Positions 35,701 through 46,350 of a DNA stretch of 64,000 nucleotides are shown here, one piece after another. Source of the stretch: Epiperipatus broadwayi (Eukaryota > Onychophora > Udeonychophora > Euonychophora > Peripatidae); NCBI GenBank assembly GCA_028023455.1, contig JAQFVV010012434.1, positions 5,420,264-5,484,263 on the forward strand, given 5' to 3'. The notes below the pieces were generated by a model. That model ran no database searches, was not told where the DNA came from, and saw nothing but the letters and a program-made list of their open reading frames with translations. Made by a program: the position numbers and the translations under genes. Position 1 is the first letter of the stretch, and every line of letters starts with the position of its first letter.

Positions 35701-38100
35701 TCATAATCATTTTATATATATAATCATCATTCACATATGCATATCTATATTTTATGGCATTGATTTCATAATTCACAATATCATTGTTGATATTATTTTG
35801 TCTGATAGACCATTGCAAAATCATATATATGTGGTGTTACACACACACAAATTTCAATTAAAGAGTGAACATTTTCAAAAGTTGTTTATGAGAGTGATAC
35901 AAATTGTAATATTTTTTATTTTATTTGCTAAAAACTGAAAAGATAAAGGAAAATGTAGTTATTTATTTTTATGGTTTAAAAAAAAATGTGAACACCCCCC
36001 CTCCCATTCTTTAAGTTTAATTTTGATTTAAAATATAAAAATAAATTTTATTTTTAATAATGTCCATTTCAAAATACATTTTTACTTTTGTTAATTATAA
36101 ATTCTTATGATAAAGAATTTAATTATTTACCAAATTTGCTAAGTGCAGTTGATTAGATAATTACTCAAGTTTATTTGAAATCAGGCATTATGTAAAACAT
36201 AGATTAAAAAATTAGTTATTCTAGAGTGATAATAAATTTTTTTAAGTGAGATATTTGAATAGTTCTTGTTATAACTTTTATTAATTCAAGAGTTTGTATT
36301 AAGTCAGTTGTGTATATGCCATGGACTTTCAAACTAAGAAACAATACATTTCAATAAAGATAACCAGCTAAAAAACTTCTTAATTATCTGCCAAGTATCC
36401 TGTCAAGTAATCTAAAAGAAATCACCAGAAAATAAAATTCATTTTAAATTCAAATAACCATTCTAAAAAAATGTTATTGAAAAATGGATTCTACATTTCA
36501 AGTATGGGGAATAATCACTTTACAAGTAGTAATTTTAAAACCAGTGTTCAACAATGTATTATCAGCAGAAAATTGGAAACATGATGTATTTTTTTAGAAA
36601 TCAATCTCATTGCTGTTTTTATAAGAAGAATTAATTAAAATAAAAAATTGAACTAATCAATTTTTAAAATAAATGTCTAGAATAGTAACAAACTTCTATC
36701 TTAAACATATATTTTAAACAATTCAAATAAGAAATAAATACATTCATAATAAAGTATACTGAATATTCCCGAAGTACAAAGACATATGTTTGTAAAATAA
36801 TATTTATTAATATCTTAATTTTGTCAATTAATAAAAACATTGAAATTAATCAAATACATGTATTATTAGATACATTGCACATACATTTAATAAGTTAATA
36901 ATTTTATTATTTAAATATGATTATACCTCTCTGTTCTAAATTTAGTATTTATTTTATGTACATGTTCCATATATTAATAAACATTGTGAACTGTATTTTC
37001 ATAAGCTCAATGGAGTCAAATGTTTCCATTGACTTCTATTGTCTGGGTATAGAAAATGCAAAAATATGTTCATGTTATAGTTTAGTGATCATGACTTAGA
37101 AGGTAGATGTTGCATAAAAATATAAATGTTGCTTCTCTCTAGGAATATGTGTCTAGTTGAAATACCTTAATTATTTTACTATATAAATATATGTGTGTGT
37201 GTGCGTGCACATACCCATTGCCATTTAATTTGATTTTTATTTCATTTTACTACATTTTTGGAAACTTAGTAAGAAGATGTACACTGAAGACATCTTGCAT
37301 TTCACTTGAGTATTTATGAGTTTTCACGTAAACCAACATGGCAACCCATATTTTTGATAAATCTACAGTTTCAGAAGTCCCCAAAAATGTTTATAAAAAA
37401 TGTCTGCTAAAAATCATATTTAATAATTACATTTTTTTATTACTGTATTATTTTTTTAAAAAAATCATTGTGGAAAAATTAATTACAATATTTACAATTT
37501 CTTTTTTTATTTTGATTAACTTATTAACAGAAAAATGAAATATATGTATATAATTACAATGTTTAAGACTTCATTCATGTTAATGTTATGCAAGCATATT
37601 GTGACCATTAACAGACATTTTTTGGGAAGGCAAAATCCAGTATCTTTGGAAATAGTCCATTGCATCATCTCAAATTTTTATCATTATGACAATTTACCAA
37701 AAAAAACTGCTGACAAAAAGAAACACCTTGAATAGAAACAAAATATAACAAAGTTAAGAGCATCTCATCACTTCCTATTGAAATTAAGTTTCTTAATGAA
37801 GTTTATAAGAATTTTTTTTTTTAATTTAACAATTGATTTATTAATTTTGTTTTAATTTAACAATTAACACATCTTTAGTAAATTATAGGACGTCAAAACT
37901 GCACATTTATTAAAATATGGGTGCTATCCTGATTTACTTGAAAACTCAGGAAGTTAAACTTGTTTGCTCAATATGAGGCACTAGTATATTCAGCCAACTC
38001 ATACATCATGTATTGTTACACATTTTGCACCAATATGTGAATTTTTGTGAATTGAAATAGTCAGTTTTATTCATGCATGTATTCTGATATTACAGTATAT
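32757..38100. other. A+T-rich noncoding stretch
   Basis: Over 5 kb without a recognisable gene. Around 33290-33530 the minus strand has a longer low-stop reading rich in K/E/R (for example YIMGLIIEDQRKHE). It may be a decayed retroelement ORF but I could not assign it. A short (GTT)n lies near 35636-35650 and a C-rich run near 35996-36004. Confidence 0.45.
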
Positions 38101-38111
38101 GTATATACAAT

Positions 38112-38173
38112 CATCAAACATCACATGATCACCATCTCTATACTAGCATATAATGATCATGTGATGTTTGATG
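38112..38173. mobile_element. Minimal hairpin MITE, family A ends
   Basis: The perfect inverted repeat CATCAAACATCACATGATCA (38112-38131) and its complement (38154-38173) are separated by 22 nt. The same end sequence appears at 10.71, 29.36 and 45.76 kb beside family A fold-back copies. This looks like an extreme internal-deletion derivative of the family. Confidence 0.7.
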
Positions 38174-38369
38174 GTTTAACACCAATCCTGCCTAATAGGA
38201 TAGTGATGGCTATGGTTTTTTAAGAGCCAAAGACACCAAAATGTATGGGTGCTGAATTGAGTTCAGACCCATATGACTATATAAGCTATTGAGCTTAGAT
38301 TGAAGATATTAACAATGTTTTCAATTTCATTCTCATAGTTTTGTAGTAAAGTAGAGTTAAAAGGTGGCT

Positions 38370-38576
38370 GCTGGAGGGTTGCATTAGATCCTAAGATCTA
38401 GGTGCAGTGCTCTCAGATCCAAGGCTCCTCATTGATGATGGCCACAAGCCAGAAACTAGTCTGGGGATATTGGATGAGTAGGCACTAGATAGGGATTTTA
38501 TGCACAAGCCTTCTGGCATCCATTGATTACTCTGTTTGGCACAGGGTGGCACTACTGTATGGGGAGTTTTGCCTTT
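38370..38576 (+). mobile_element. Fold-back family A, partial copy
   Basis: It matches the right half of the 29.35 kb element: TTGCATTAGATC, CTAGGTGCAGTGCTCTCAGA, then AACTAGTCTGGGGATATTGG and GGGATTTTATGCACAA, ending at GTATGGGGAGTTTTGCC. The left inverted arm is missing. Confidence 0.65.
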
Positions 38577-39659
38577 GTTTATATATATAATCATCTTATA
38601 AATTATATCAAATATAATATATTAATCAAAAAGTTAGAGCATCTGATATACGTGGATCATAAATTGTAAGCCCTTTGTGAGAAAGTCACATAATAATAGT
38701 TTGAACTATGCAGCTTAGTTTTATATATTTATCTGAAATTCTATAAATTTATCTTCCTAATAAAAATTCAAGTCCTTTACTTCGCTTCTCATTATTCAAT
38801 TCTTTTATTTGGCACATTTTAATACCAAATCAATTTTGAACATTTTGATAGACAAATAGTAATTCGTTCTCTTGCCTAAACTATGTTCTTCCCCGTGTCA
38901 ATTATACAATTTTAAGTTTATCAGTGCTACTCTCTATGTAGATATATACTGTATTAGTTTTGTTTTACTTAGTTTTATCTTTTATTCTGTCGATTGTTTT
39001 TTTTTTATTTAGTAATTCAATAAAAGAAACCGGAGACAATTGGATTTTTTAAATCCAAATAATTCTAAAGGGCTTCTTTTTCTTTCGTTCTGCTTTATCT
39101 AGAAATTGCTTGTTGACTCTAACATATTTATTATCCTAGAGCATCAGTTAATATTAAGATTTAATAAGATTCTATATACAAAACAAAAATCAATACCAGA
39201 AGTCATTATTTAGAAAAATGTAAGCAGGTATATTTGTTTGATAATGCAGGTGAAAATTTTACCATTATTTTTTGCATGCACAATTGAAAAAAAAATAAAG
39301 AACATATATATACCTATGTTTTGTTTTGTTTTTGTTTTTTAAAAAAAAAAGCAATATTACTAGAGGTTTATTAAATACGATTTTAGTAAAAATAAAAAAT
39401 AAAAAAAACTTGCTTCATTTTTTATAAATAAACTTATTTCCCTTCAGCAATATGAATTAATCTATTAAGTATTTTTTATGATATAAAATATTTACATACT
39501 AATGTAAAATTTGCTACTATAAAAAAAAAATTCTAAAAAAAAGTTAAATATATATAAAGCTTTTTTTCGAAAACTTAGATAAAGCTAATTTGCTTTTTGT
39601 GGCGTCCTCTTTGGAAAAGAATAAAAAAACTTACAATATTTATATACAGTACTTAATGA
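38577..39659. other. A+T-rich noncoding stretch
   Basis: No recognisable gene or repeat boundary. Several poly-A and poly-T runs. Confidence 0.5.
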
Positions 39660-39915
39660 CTTCTTGGTATTACAATAATCTGCTAGACCTACAATTTAAG
39701 ATTCGAATCCAGAACAGATGAGAGATTTTTTATTTAAATTTATCAGGCTTAGGATTTTTTTTCTTTTTCGGGTAACCATCCTATGGCTAATTCTAAACAA
39801 CCCAAAATATTCACTAAATGGTTATCCAATTATTCTTAACTGAGAGTAAAACAAAGATGCAAAACCACTCAAATTCTTATCGTCCAAAGTTTGTTAAGTA
39901 ATATCTTCTCTTTTA
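39660..39915 (+). repeat. tRNA-derived SINE, family 2
   Basis: It has a head with B-box GATTCGAATCC (39700-39710) and a body shared with 3.23-3.5 kb (TTAGGATTTTTT, then AATGGTTATCC, then ATTCTTAACTGAGAG). The body is in the same order and spacing. The tail is unclear. Confidence 0.55.
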
Positions 39916-40550
39916 CTGTTTTCTTTTGGAAAGGTATTTTGACATGCAAAAAAGGCTGATCTCTTTCTAAATATATTAAACAAAATATTCTAAATCAAAT
40001 TTACAATATTCAATATACCAATCTAAAAAAAATAAATAATAGTCAGCTTATATACACCATGCTGAAAAGAGTTGACAATTTAGCAAAAAGTGACCAAATT
40101 TGTTGAGTTTTTACTTTTTTTAGCGTTTTTTTTTTTTTTTTTAAATTTAGGCACAGAGATTTTTCTTAAGAGATTTTTTAAATTAATTCAGCTACATTTT
40201 AAAAATTTTCTGCAAAATCTAAAAATTTCATAAAAACATTAAAGTTTAATAAATTTCTTAATTTGTATTAGTTTTAACATGCAATAATTATGAGTATGAT
40301 CAAATATGGCAAGTTTAGTGAAAAAGTTGGCAATCTTATCAGAGTGAAGTAAATTGCAACCATTGCAATTTGAAGGTTATTCAAGCAGTTTGTCAATGAT
40401 TTTAAATTTTGATAGTGTTTGTTGTTGCATTGCGAATTTATGAATTTAATAAGTTATGTATTGTCCATCATGATATGTTAATGCAGTGTCATTTTTGTGA
40501 TATTATAACAATGTGCTATTTATTAATTATTATTCTTATATCAGGGGAAA

Positions 40551-43003
40551 TGTCAAATAAAAGAAAATGCACTCAAAAATGTTGAATAGAATGGCTATGT
40601 GATGAGAAGTATAAAAACTGATTGTGCAAAATTGAAGGAGAAAATACAGTGTATTGCAAATATTATAACTACATTTTGTTAGTAAAAGCAATTGATATAG
40701 AAAAGCATAGAAAATCAAAAGCATATAAAAACCAAGCCATCATTTAGTGTTTAGTGGAATTCAAATATTCTTTCATTTGTGAAAAACTTGAATATGCATA
40801 GAACAAAGGGAAATATGGTGTTTTTTATAGCAGAAATTTGTCCTATAAGTCATGCAGACAAATTAACTAAGTTCTGTACAGCAAATTTCTCTGATTCTTG
40901 GATAAACAAATTGTTCAGCTATAATTTCAAATGTTTTAGCATCACATTTTTAAAAAAAATTAATAGTTGATATAGGTCATATTTCAGTTTCCAAGCTTTT
41001 AGATGTAATAATTAGATATTAACCAATGAGGATTGTCAATTCCTCAACAAGCTTCATGATAAATGCTTAGCCAGAGAAAGCATTTAAAATATCTCTGTTA
41101 GGAATCCCCCCAACCTCTGACCATGGTTTCATGCTTTGGCACTCCTCAGAGAGGTGCTAGGATAGGTTCAGACCCTAGATCTAAAAATACCAACCCAAAG
41201 TCAGCATTTATCTAAAAGTTAGCTATTGGGTGGAAAATCTGAAATTTTCAGACACCTACATGTCTTCAAACCAGCTATCCAACTCAAATAGCTATATGGG
41301 GCAGAGAGATCTTTAGCCATACCATATAATAGTAGTATTAGCATTATAACATTGCATAACACTTAAGGCAAAGACTATAAAGTCAAAATAAGAGTCATAG
41401 ATTACATGACCCAATTCTCTTAAGCTTGTAAGATACAAACAATGAGCATTGCCAATTCCTCAACAAGTTTTGGGACAAATGCTTAGCCAGAGAAAGCATT
41501 TAAAATATCTCTGTCAGAAACCCCCCTCCCAAACCTCTAACCATGATTTTGTGCTTTACTCTCAAAATAAAAATGCATAACTATATTTTTTTTTAGATTT
41601 AGTACCATTTAGAAAGTGTAATGCTGATGAAATTTGTGGAAGAATTTAATTGTCCTTGAGAAAAAGTGGCTTGGATTTACATAAACTCATTGCAATTGGA
41701 ACAGACAACACTTCTGTAATGACAGGAACCAATAATGCCATATATATTAAACTCAAAGCCAAAGTACCTAGTTTGATTTTGGTATGTTGCCTCTGCCATT
41801 CATTACAATTAGCTATTTCCCATATGACAAAATAAGTCCTTCCAAAAATATAAATTTTTTTATTAAAGAAACATTTAGTTGTCTTTCTCATCCTATGACT
41901 AGACAATCCAAATACAAAAAACTCTGTTCTTTTATGAATGATGGAAATGAACCCTTTAAATCAATATAATGTAGTAAGATATGTTGTATGTCAATTCGGA
42001 CTACTATTGATAGAATTCTGAAGCAATGGAATGGACTAAAAAAAATTTGTAATTTAGCCACAATAAATGAAAGATGCTACACAGCAGAAATTTTGTGCTC
42101 AATGTTCGATGACCAAAAAAAATTTTTATTACTTAACTAAACCCGTACTTGATGAAATTTCAAGATTGAATAAAATATTTGAATCTGAGAATAATGACCC
42201 TACAAAGTTGCTGCAGGCCTTGCTAAATTTAATAGAATTTGTTGTAAAATTGTTATTCCAGGAACAAAATAACAAATGATGTAGTGATTGAAAACCATTT
42301 AGGACCAAATCCATATTTGAGTTATCAATTTGAAACTGAAATAAACAGTTCTACACTGTTAGGTAAAGGAAACAAAAATATTCATAGTTACTCTTTCACC
42401 TTCCTTTTGTCTCCTATAAAACAACTTCACCAAAGATTACTTGATAATATATTAGTTTTGCAGACCATGATGTCACTAAGTATTGACCACTATTTCTATC
42501 CATTTAAAAGAAATATAATTAACTTTGTAAAAATGTTTTTCATTGAAGATGCCATATTGACTTTCCATGAAGGAAAATCCATATAATCCAGTGGAAACTT
42601 CCAGCATATTAAACCTATGGATGGAAGTAACTCAATACCAGGATGTTGTTAGAAAAAAAATCCCTTTCAAGACTTAGTCAATTTCATTTTTAAAATTATT
42701 TTATTACCTTACTTAAATGCAGAAGTAGAGCATTTATTTAGTCAGATGAATACTGTTAAGACCAAATTGTGAAATAGATTAAATATTATTTCATTTAGTA
42801 GCATATTAACGATTAGATCTGGTTTGAAGAGATTAAGGAAAAGTAGCTATGATTATGAATTTTCAGAAAATGTTATTGGAAAAACAGGAACTATGAAATC
42901 ATACCAAAATTTAGAATCTGAGCCTAGATCTTCTTTTGAGCACAATGAAGAAATGGCAGAAATTGAAGAAGTAATGGCATTTAGCGATGAACAAACTTTT
43001 TGA
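40551..43003 (+). pseudogene. hAT-superfamily transposase pseudogene (ZBED-like)
   Basis: Decayed hAT transposase, plus strand. An ATG at 40551 opens a BED-type zinc-finger segment (CKYYNYILL then a KHRKSKAY histidine region). IAEICPISHADKLTKFC follows in the frame at 40779-40970, then SKLLDVIIRY (to about 41019). An insertion (41020-41600) intervenes. Then come LDLHKLIAIGTDNTSVMTG and a CHSLQLAISH motif, in the RNase-H-like catalytic domain (41650-41835). Pieces with EISRLNKIFES and DPTKLL (42067-42279) lead to a hATC dimerisation segment (NAEVEHLFSQMN near 42717, ILTIRSGLKR near 42808). It ends in a TGA at 43001-43003. Multiple stops and frameshifts. Terminal inverted repeats were not resolved. 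Confidence 0.8.
41020..41561. mobile_element. Insertion with 125-bp terminal direct repeats
   Basis: Two copies of a roughly 125-bp segment (41020-41145 and 41436-41561, offset 416 bp) share TCCTCAACAAG, AATGCTTAGCCAGAGAAAGC and AAATATCTCTGT, with C-rich ends. They flank a roughly 290-bp unrelated interior. The block interrupts the hAT reading frame, so it is a later insertion. It could be a tiny LTR-like element or one unit plus a repeat, as in the hammerhead elements. No ribozyme core or ORF seen. Confidence 0.6.
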
Positions 43004-43206
43004 ATAAGCTTAAAAAAATTAATAAAGATTGTTTTTTATTTATTTGTTTAGCTACTTTTGTAATAACTGAAACACAGGCTTGTTATATACCTGTGGCTAT
43101 ATATATGTAATATAGGGTATATGAGCACAGACTTTCACACCACCCACCTCTCTCCACTCTATCTAATAACACTGATACACTTAAACTCATATATGCTGAA
43201 AAGATA

Positions 43207-43267
43207 AATAATCACCAATATATGTATTTCATGCTAAACCAGCAATCATCAGTTGATCCAGACTATC
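43207..43267 (-). ncRNA. Type I hammerhead self-cleaving ribozyme
   Basis: Minus strand: GATAGTC, bulge TGG, ATCAA (pairs with TTGGT by one G-U), CTGATGA, stem II TGCT/AGCA with loop GGTTT, GAAA, short stem III, cleavage triplet ATA, TTGGT, GATTATT. The core is complete. Stem differences from the 32.3 kb copy preserve pairing through G-U wobbles. Confidence 0.8.
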
Positions 43268-43851
43268 GTCTTTACACACATATATAGTATAAGTGCTCAG
43301 ATATATATTAAGATAGACTATCCTAATAGTTTAATGGACAGGCTTCAATCCACTCCACACTCCAACTCTTCAACCGTCCATCCAATTGAAAATCTGATGA
43401 TGGAATGCTCAAAGGCCACCCTGAGGCCGAGATTATTTATCTTTTCAGCATATATGAGTTTAGGTGTATCAGTGTTATTAGATAGAGTGGAGAGAGGTGG
43501 GTGGTGTGAAAGTCTGTGCTCATATACCCTATATTACATATATATAGCCACAGGTATATAACAAGCCTGTGTTTCAGTTATTACATTATAGAGATGTCTG
43601 CCCATCCTTGCATATGTATTAAATGGATTATGTCCTGTACATGTGGGGTTCAGATTGACCTTAGGTTAACATGGGTGTGACAATAATCTCGGCCTCAGGG
43701 TGGCCTTTGAGCATTCCATCCTCAGATTTTCAATTGGATGGACGGTTGAAGAGTTGGAGTGTGGAGTGGATTGAAGCCTGTCCATTAAACTATGAGGATA
43801 GTCTATCTTAATATATATCTGAGCACTTATACTATATATGTGTGTAAAGAT

Positions 43852-43912
43852 GATAGTCTGGACCAACTGATGATTGCTGGTTTAGCATGAAATACGTATA
43901 TTGGTGATTATT
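43852..43912 (+). ncRNA. Type I hammerhead self-cleaving ribozyme
   Basis: Plus strand: GATAGTC (43852-43858), bulge TGG, ACCAA (43862-43866), CTGATGA (43867-43873), stem II TGCT (43875-43878) with AGCA (43884-43887) and loop GGTTT, GAAA (43889-43892), stem III with loop ACGT, triplet ATA ending at 43900, TTGGT (43901-43905) and GATTATT (43906-43912). Predicted cleavage is between 43900 and 43901. All core nucleotides are present. The T-T opposition at the base of stem II would weaken it. Confidence 0.85.
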
Positions 43913-44014
43913 TATCTTTTCAGCATAAATGAGTTTAGGTGTATCAGTGTTATTAGATAGAGTGGAGAGAGGTAGGTGGTGTGAAAGTCTGTGCTCATAT
44001 ACCCTACTTTTGTA

Positions 44015-45595
44015 GTGAATTTTGAAATTTTTTAGCCATTTTTAGAGAGCTTTTTGTTGTTTTTACCTACTTTTATTTTTTTTAAATTGATAACTCGGAT
44101 TCTGAGCAGTATTTAACAACTAACATTTAAAAAACAAATCTCATTAGTCACACAACATTAAGTTTTTGTATGAGTAGTCAACTTTCCATTATTTAGTTAT
44201 ATTAACACAATTAATTATATTGATTATTTATTGAGTTATCCATCATATTTATAAAATAGAATTCTTTGATTTTTCTTTTCTTCAAATCATTTACCATATA
44301 CAAAATAAATCCCTGTCAAAATAAAAATTTTCATTACAAATAACTGAAGGTTATTAATCCATCAAATAACCTTTTTTTTTTTATTTAATAGTTTATGTTC
44401 ATGAATTTTCATTTTTTAATATACAATTTGATTCATCAATGTAAGTTGATTTATTCTTGCACACCATTTCATATATAGTATTACATTTGTTGATTTTATC
44501 AACAGTATGCTTTCCATTAATTAATGAGCCATCAATATCTGGTGCAATTATATACAGCATTAAAATGAGAAGATATCACTGATGAAATCTTTTATTTGTC
44601 TATCTGTGAACATATATATAATGCTATTTAAAATATCTTTCCTATTATATTATACATTCAATAATTTATAAACATAAATTTCAATATTGAATTATTGACT
44701 ACATTGGAATTTTCATAATATTTATTTTAATAATATACAGAAACAACTCAGTCTTCATACATGCACTGTTAATTTAATATAAATTAATGCATCTCTAAAA
44801 AAAAAAAAACTTCTAAATTTAACCAATGTGTGTTTCAAAAGAGATGGGGATCTATTAATTTTCTAATTGATACAGGTTCCATAAATATCTTATAACTAAT
44901 CCTATGATTTTCTATCCATAAATTTAAAAGAAGATATTTTACATGATATAAATTGTTTTCCGAAGTAGAAATCCATGTTAGTTTATCAATTTCACCTAAT
45001 TTAGCTGCAAGATGTTTAATTATCACTGGTGATCGAACAATAAATATTATCAACAAACCTAATTGGAAAAATCGCCTCTCAAAATATTCTCTTTATAATA
45101 TTTCGAACATGTATAAAAGCTGAGACTAATAACCCCATGGGCCAACATTTTTTTTCTTTTATACAAATAATCTTTAAAAATTGCTATCAATTATGATAAC
45201 ATAACTTTAATAAACTAACATTTAAATTTACATATTTCTTTATCACATAAACATTGATCAATTATTTGAATGAATTTACTTATAATGAAAGCTTTTGTTT
45301 TGATAGTGTTTTATTGTATATGTGGGAAATGATTTGAAAAAAATAAAACTTGAAAATATTTATTTTATAAATTACACAAATTATGGGAAAATTGGTGAAA
45401 AATGTTAATGTTATGTAATATTTACGAGAATGTAATTTTTTTGTTTTTAATTCTAACTGTAAATTGGTACACTAGCTGGAATTTTTTTTTATTTATTTGT
45501 ATATTGATAGTTTTATAATTAATTCCAGTATTTTATTTTATTTATGTTACCAGATGTACCTGACCTGCTAAAGATCTTTTTTTTTTACTAAATAG
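44015..45595. other. A+T-rich noncoding stretch
   Basis: The only noteworthy open frame is minus 44835-45056 (73 codons, ending RKLIDPHLF). It is not obviously compositional and could be a retroelement ORF fragment, but I do not recognise it. Confidence 0.4.
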
Positions 45596-45775
45596 GCAAA
45601 ACTCTCCATACAATAGTGCCACCTTGTGCTAACCAGAGTAATCAATGGATGCCAGAAGGCTTGTGCATAAAATCTTTATCTAGTGCCTACTCACCCAATA
45701 TCCCCAGACTAGTTTTGCCTGTTTAATAACAGTTATGTGCTAGCATAAGAGATGGTGATCATGTGATGTTTTTTT
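45596..45775 (-). mobile_element. Fold-back family A, partial copy
   Basis: GCAAAACTCTCCATACAATA, TAATCAATGGATGCCAGAAG and GTGCCTACTCACCCAATATC match the arm of the 29.35 kb element. The copy then jumps to TATGTGCTAGCATAAGAGAT and the family end GATCATGTGATGTTT. The centre and the other arm are deleted. Confidence 0.65.
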
Positions 45776-45799
45776 TAATTGGTTGTGCTAACAATTTTT

Positions 45800-46350
45800 T
45801 TAAAGATTTAATTATAAATTTTATTAAATGCACATTATTATATTAAGTAATATTTACTAAGGCTACAACCTTAGAAATAAGCGTCTGAAAAATTTGAAGG
45901 TAGGGACCTCTACAGGTCTTAAACACAAGCTTATGCTACCTTCGAATTTTTCAGATGCTTATTCCTAAGGTTGTAACCTTAGTAAATATTACTTAATATA
46001 ATAATGTGCGTTTAATAAAATTTATAATTACAACTTTAAATTATCGTAATAGATTTCTTACTATAAGATCTTTTCATTGCCTCGTAGTAAATCATAAGAT
46101 TTCGCGAGTATTAATGTATTATAAGAATTGTGGACTTAATTAGTGAAGTATTGAATAGCTTCACACTCTTAGATCTAATCACTTCAGCTTCACCTATTCA
46201 TATATAAAAGTAGGTTGAAGTAAAGAAGGATTCCTTCTTTTCTTCATAGCATAAGCTTGTGTTTAAGACCTGTAGAGGTCCCTACCTTCGAATTTTTCAG
46301 ACGCTTATTCCTAAGGTTGTAGCCTTAGTAAATATTATTAAAGATTTAAT
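45800..46350 (+). mobile_element. Fold-back retroelement, 346-bp unit, with TATA box
   Basis: A perfect 13-bp duplication, TTAAAGATTTAAT (45800-45812 and 46338-46350), flanks a composite insertion. The left piece (45813-about 45937) is inverted relative to the rest. In the plus-sense piece the block starting ACCTTCGAATTTTTCAGA and ending CTTAGTAAATATTA occurs at 45938 and again at 46284 (offset 346 bp), giving one unit plus a roughly 54-bp terminal repeat. A TATATAAAAG box lies near 46199. This mirrors the hammerhead elements, but I found no hammerhead core. A short LTR-type element rearranged on insertion is the alternative. Confidence 0.65.

Larger units (their letters stand above)
43052..44014. 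mobile_element. Hammerhead retroelement with 5' inversion (twin-primed)
   Basis: A perfect 11-bp duplication, CTACTTTTGTA (43052-43062 and 44004-44014), flanks a composite insertion. The left piece (43063-about 43434) is minus-sense and ends at the family's usual 3' end (CAGTTAT). The right piece (about 43431-44003) is plus-sense, about 1.2 units long, and joined with a GATT overlap. Within the right piece the sequence starting at GATTATTTATC recurs after 475 bp (43431 and 43906). Fixed 3' end, inverted 5' end, short duplication and junction microhomology are the signature of twin-primed reverse transcription. The template must have spanned more than one unit. It landed just after the hAT stop codon. 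Confidence 0.78.

Noticed and set aside
41650-41906. Opposite-strand open frames over the hAT relic as separate genes
   Set aside because: They mirror the transposase frame on the other strand and have no domain of their own.
44835-45056. Conserved protein gene on the minus strand
   Set aside because: The 73-codon frame has no recognisable motif, start context or partner exon. It was kept only as a remark in the regional note.
45800-46350. Hammerhead ribozyme in the 346-bp element
   Set aside because: No CTGANGA plus GAAA pairing could be found on either strand.
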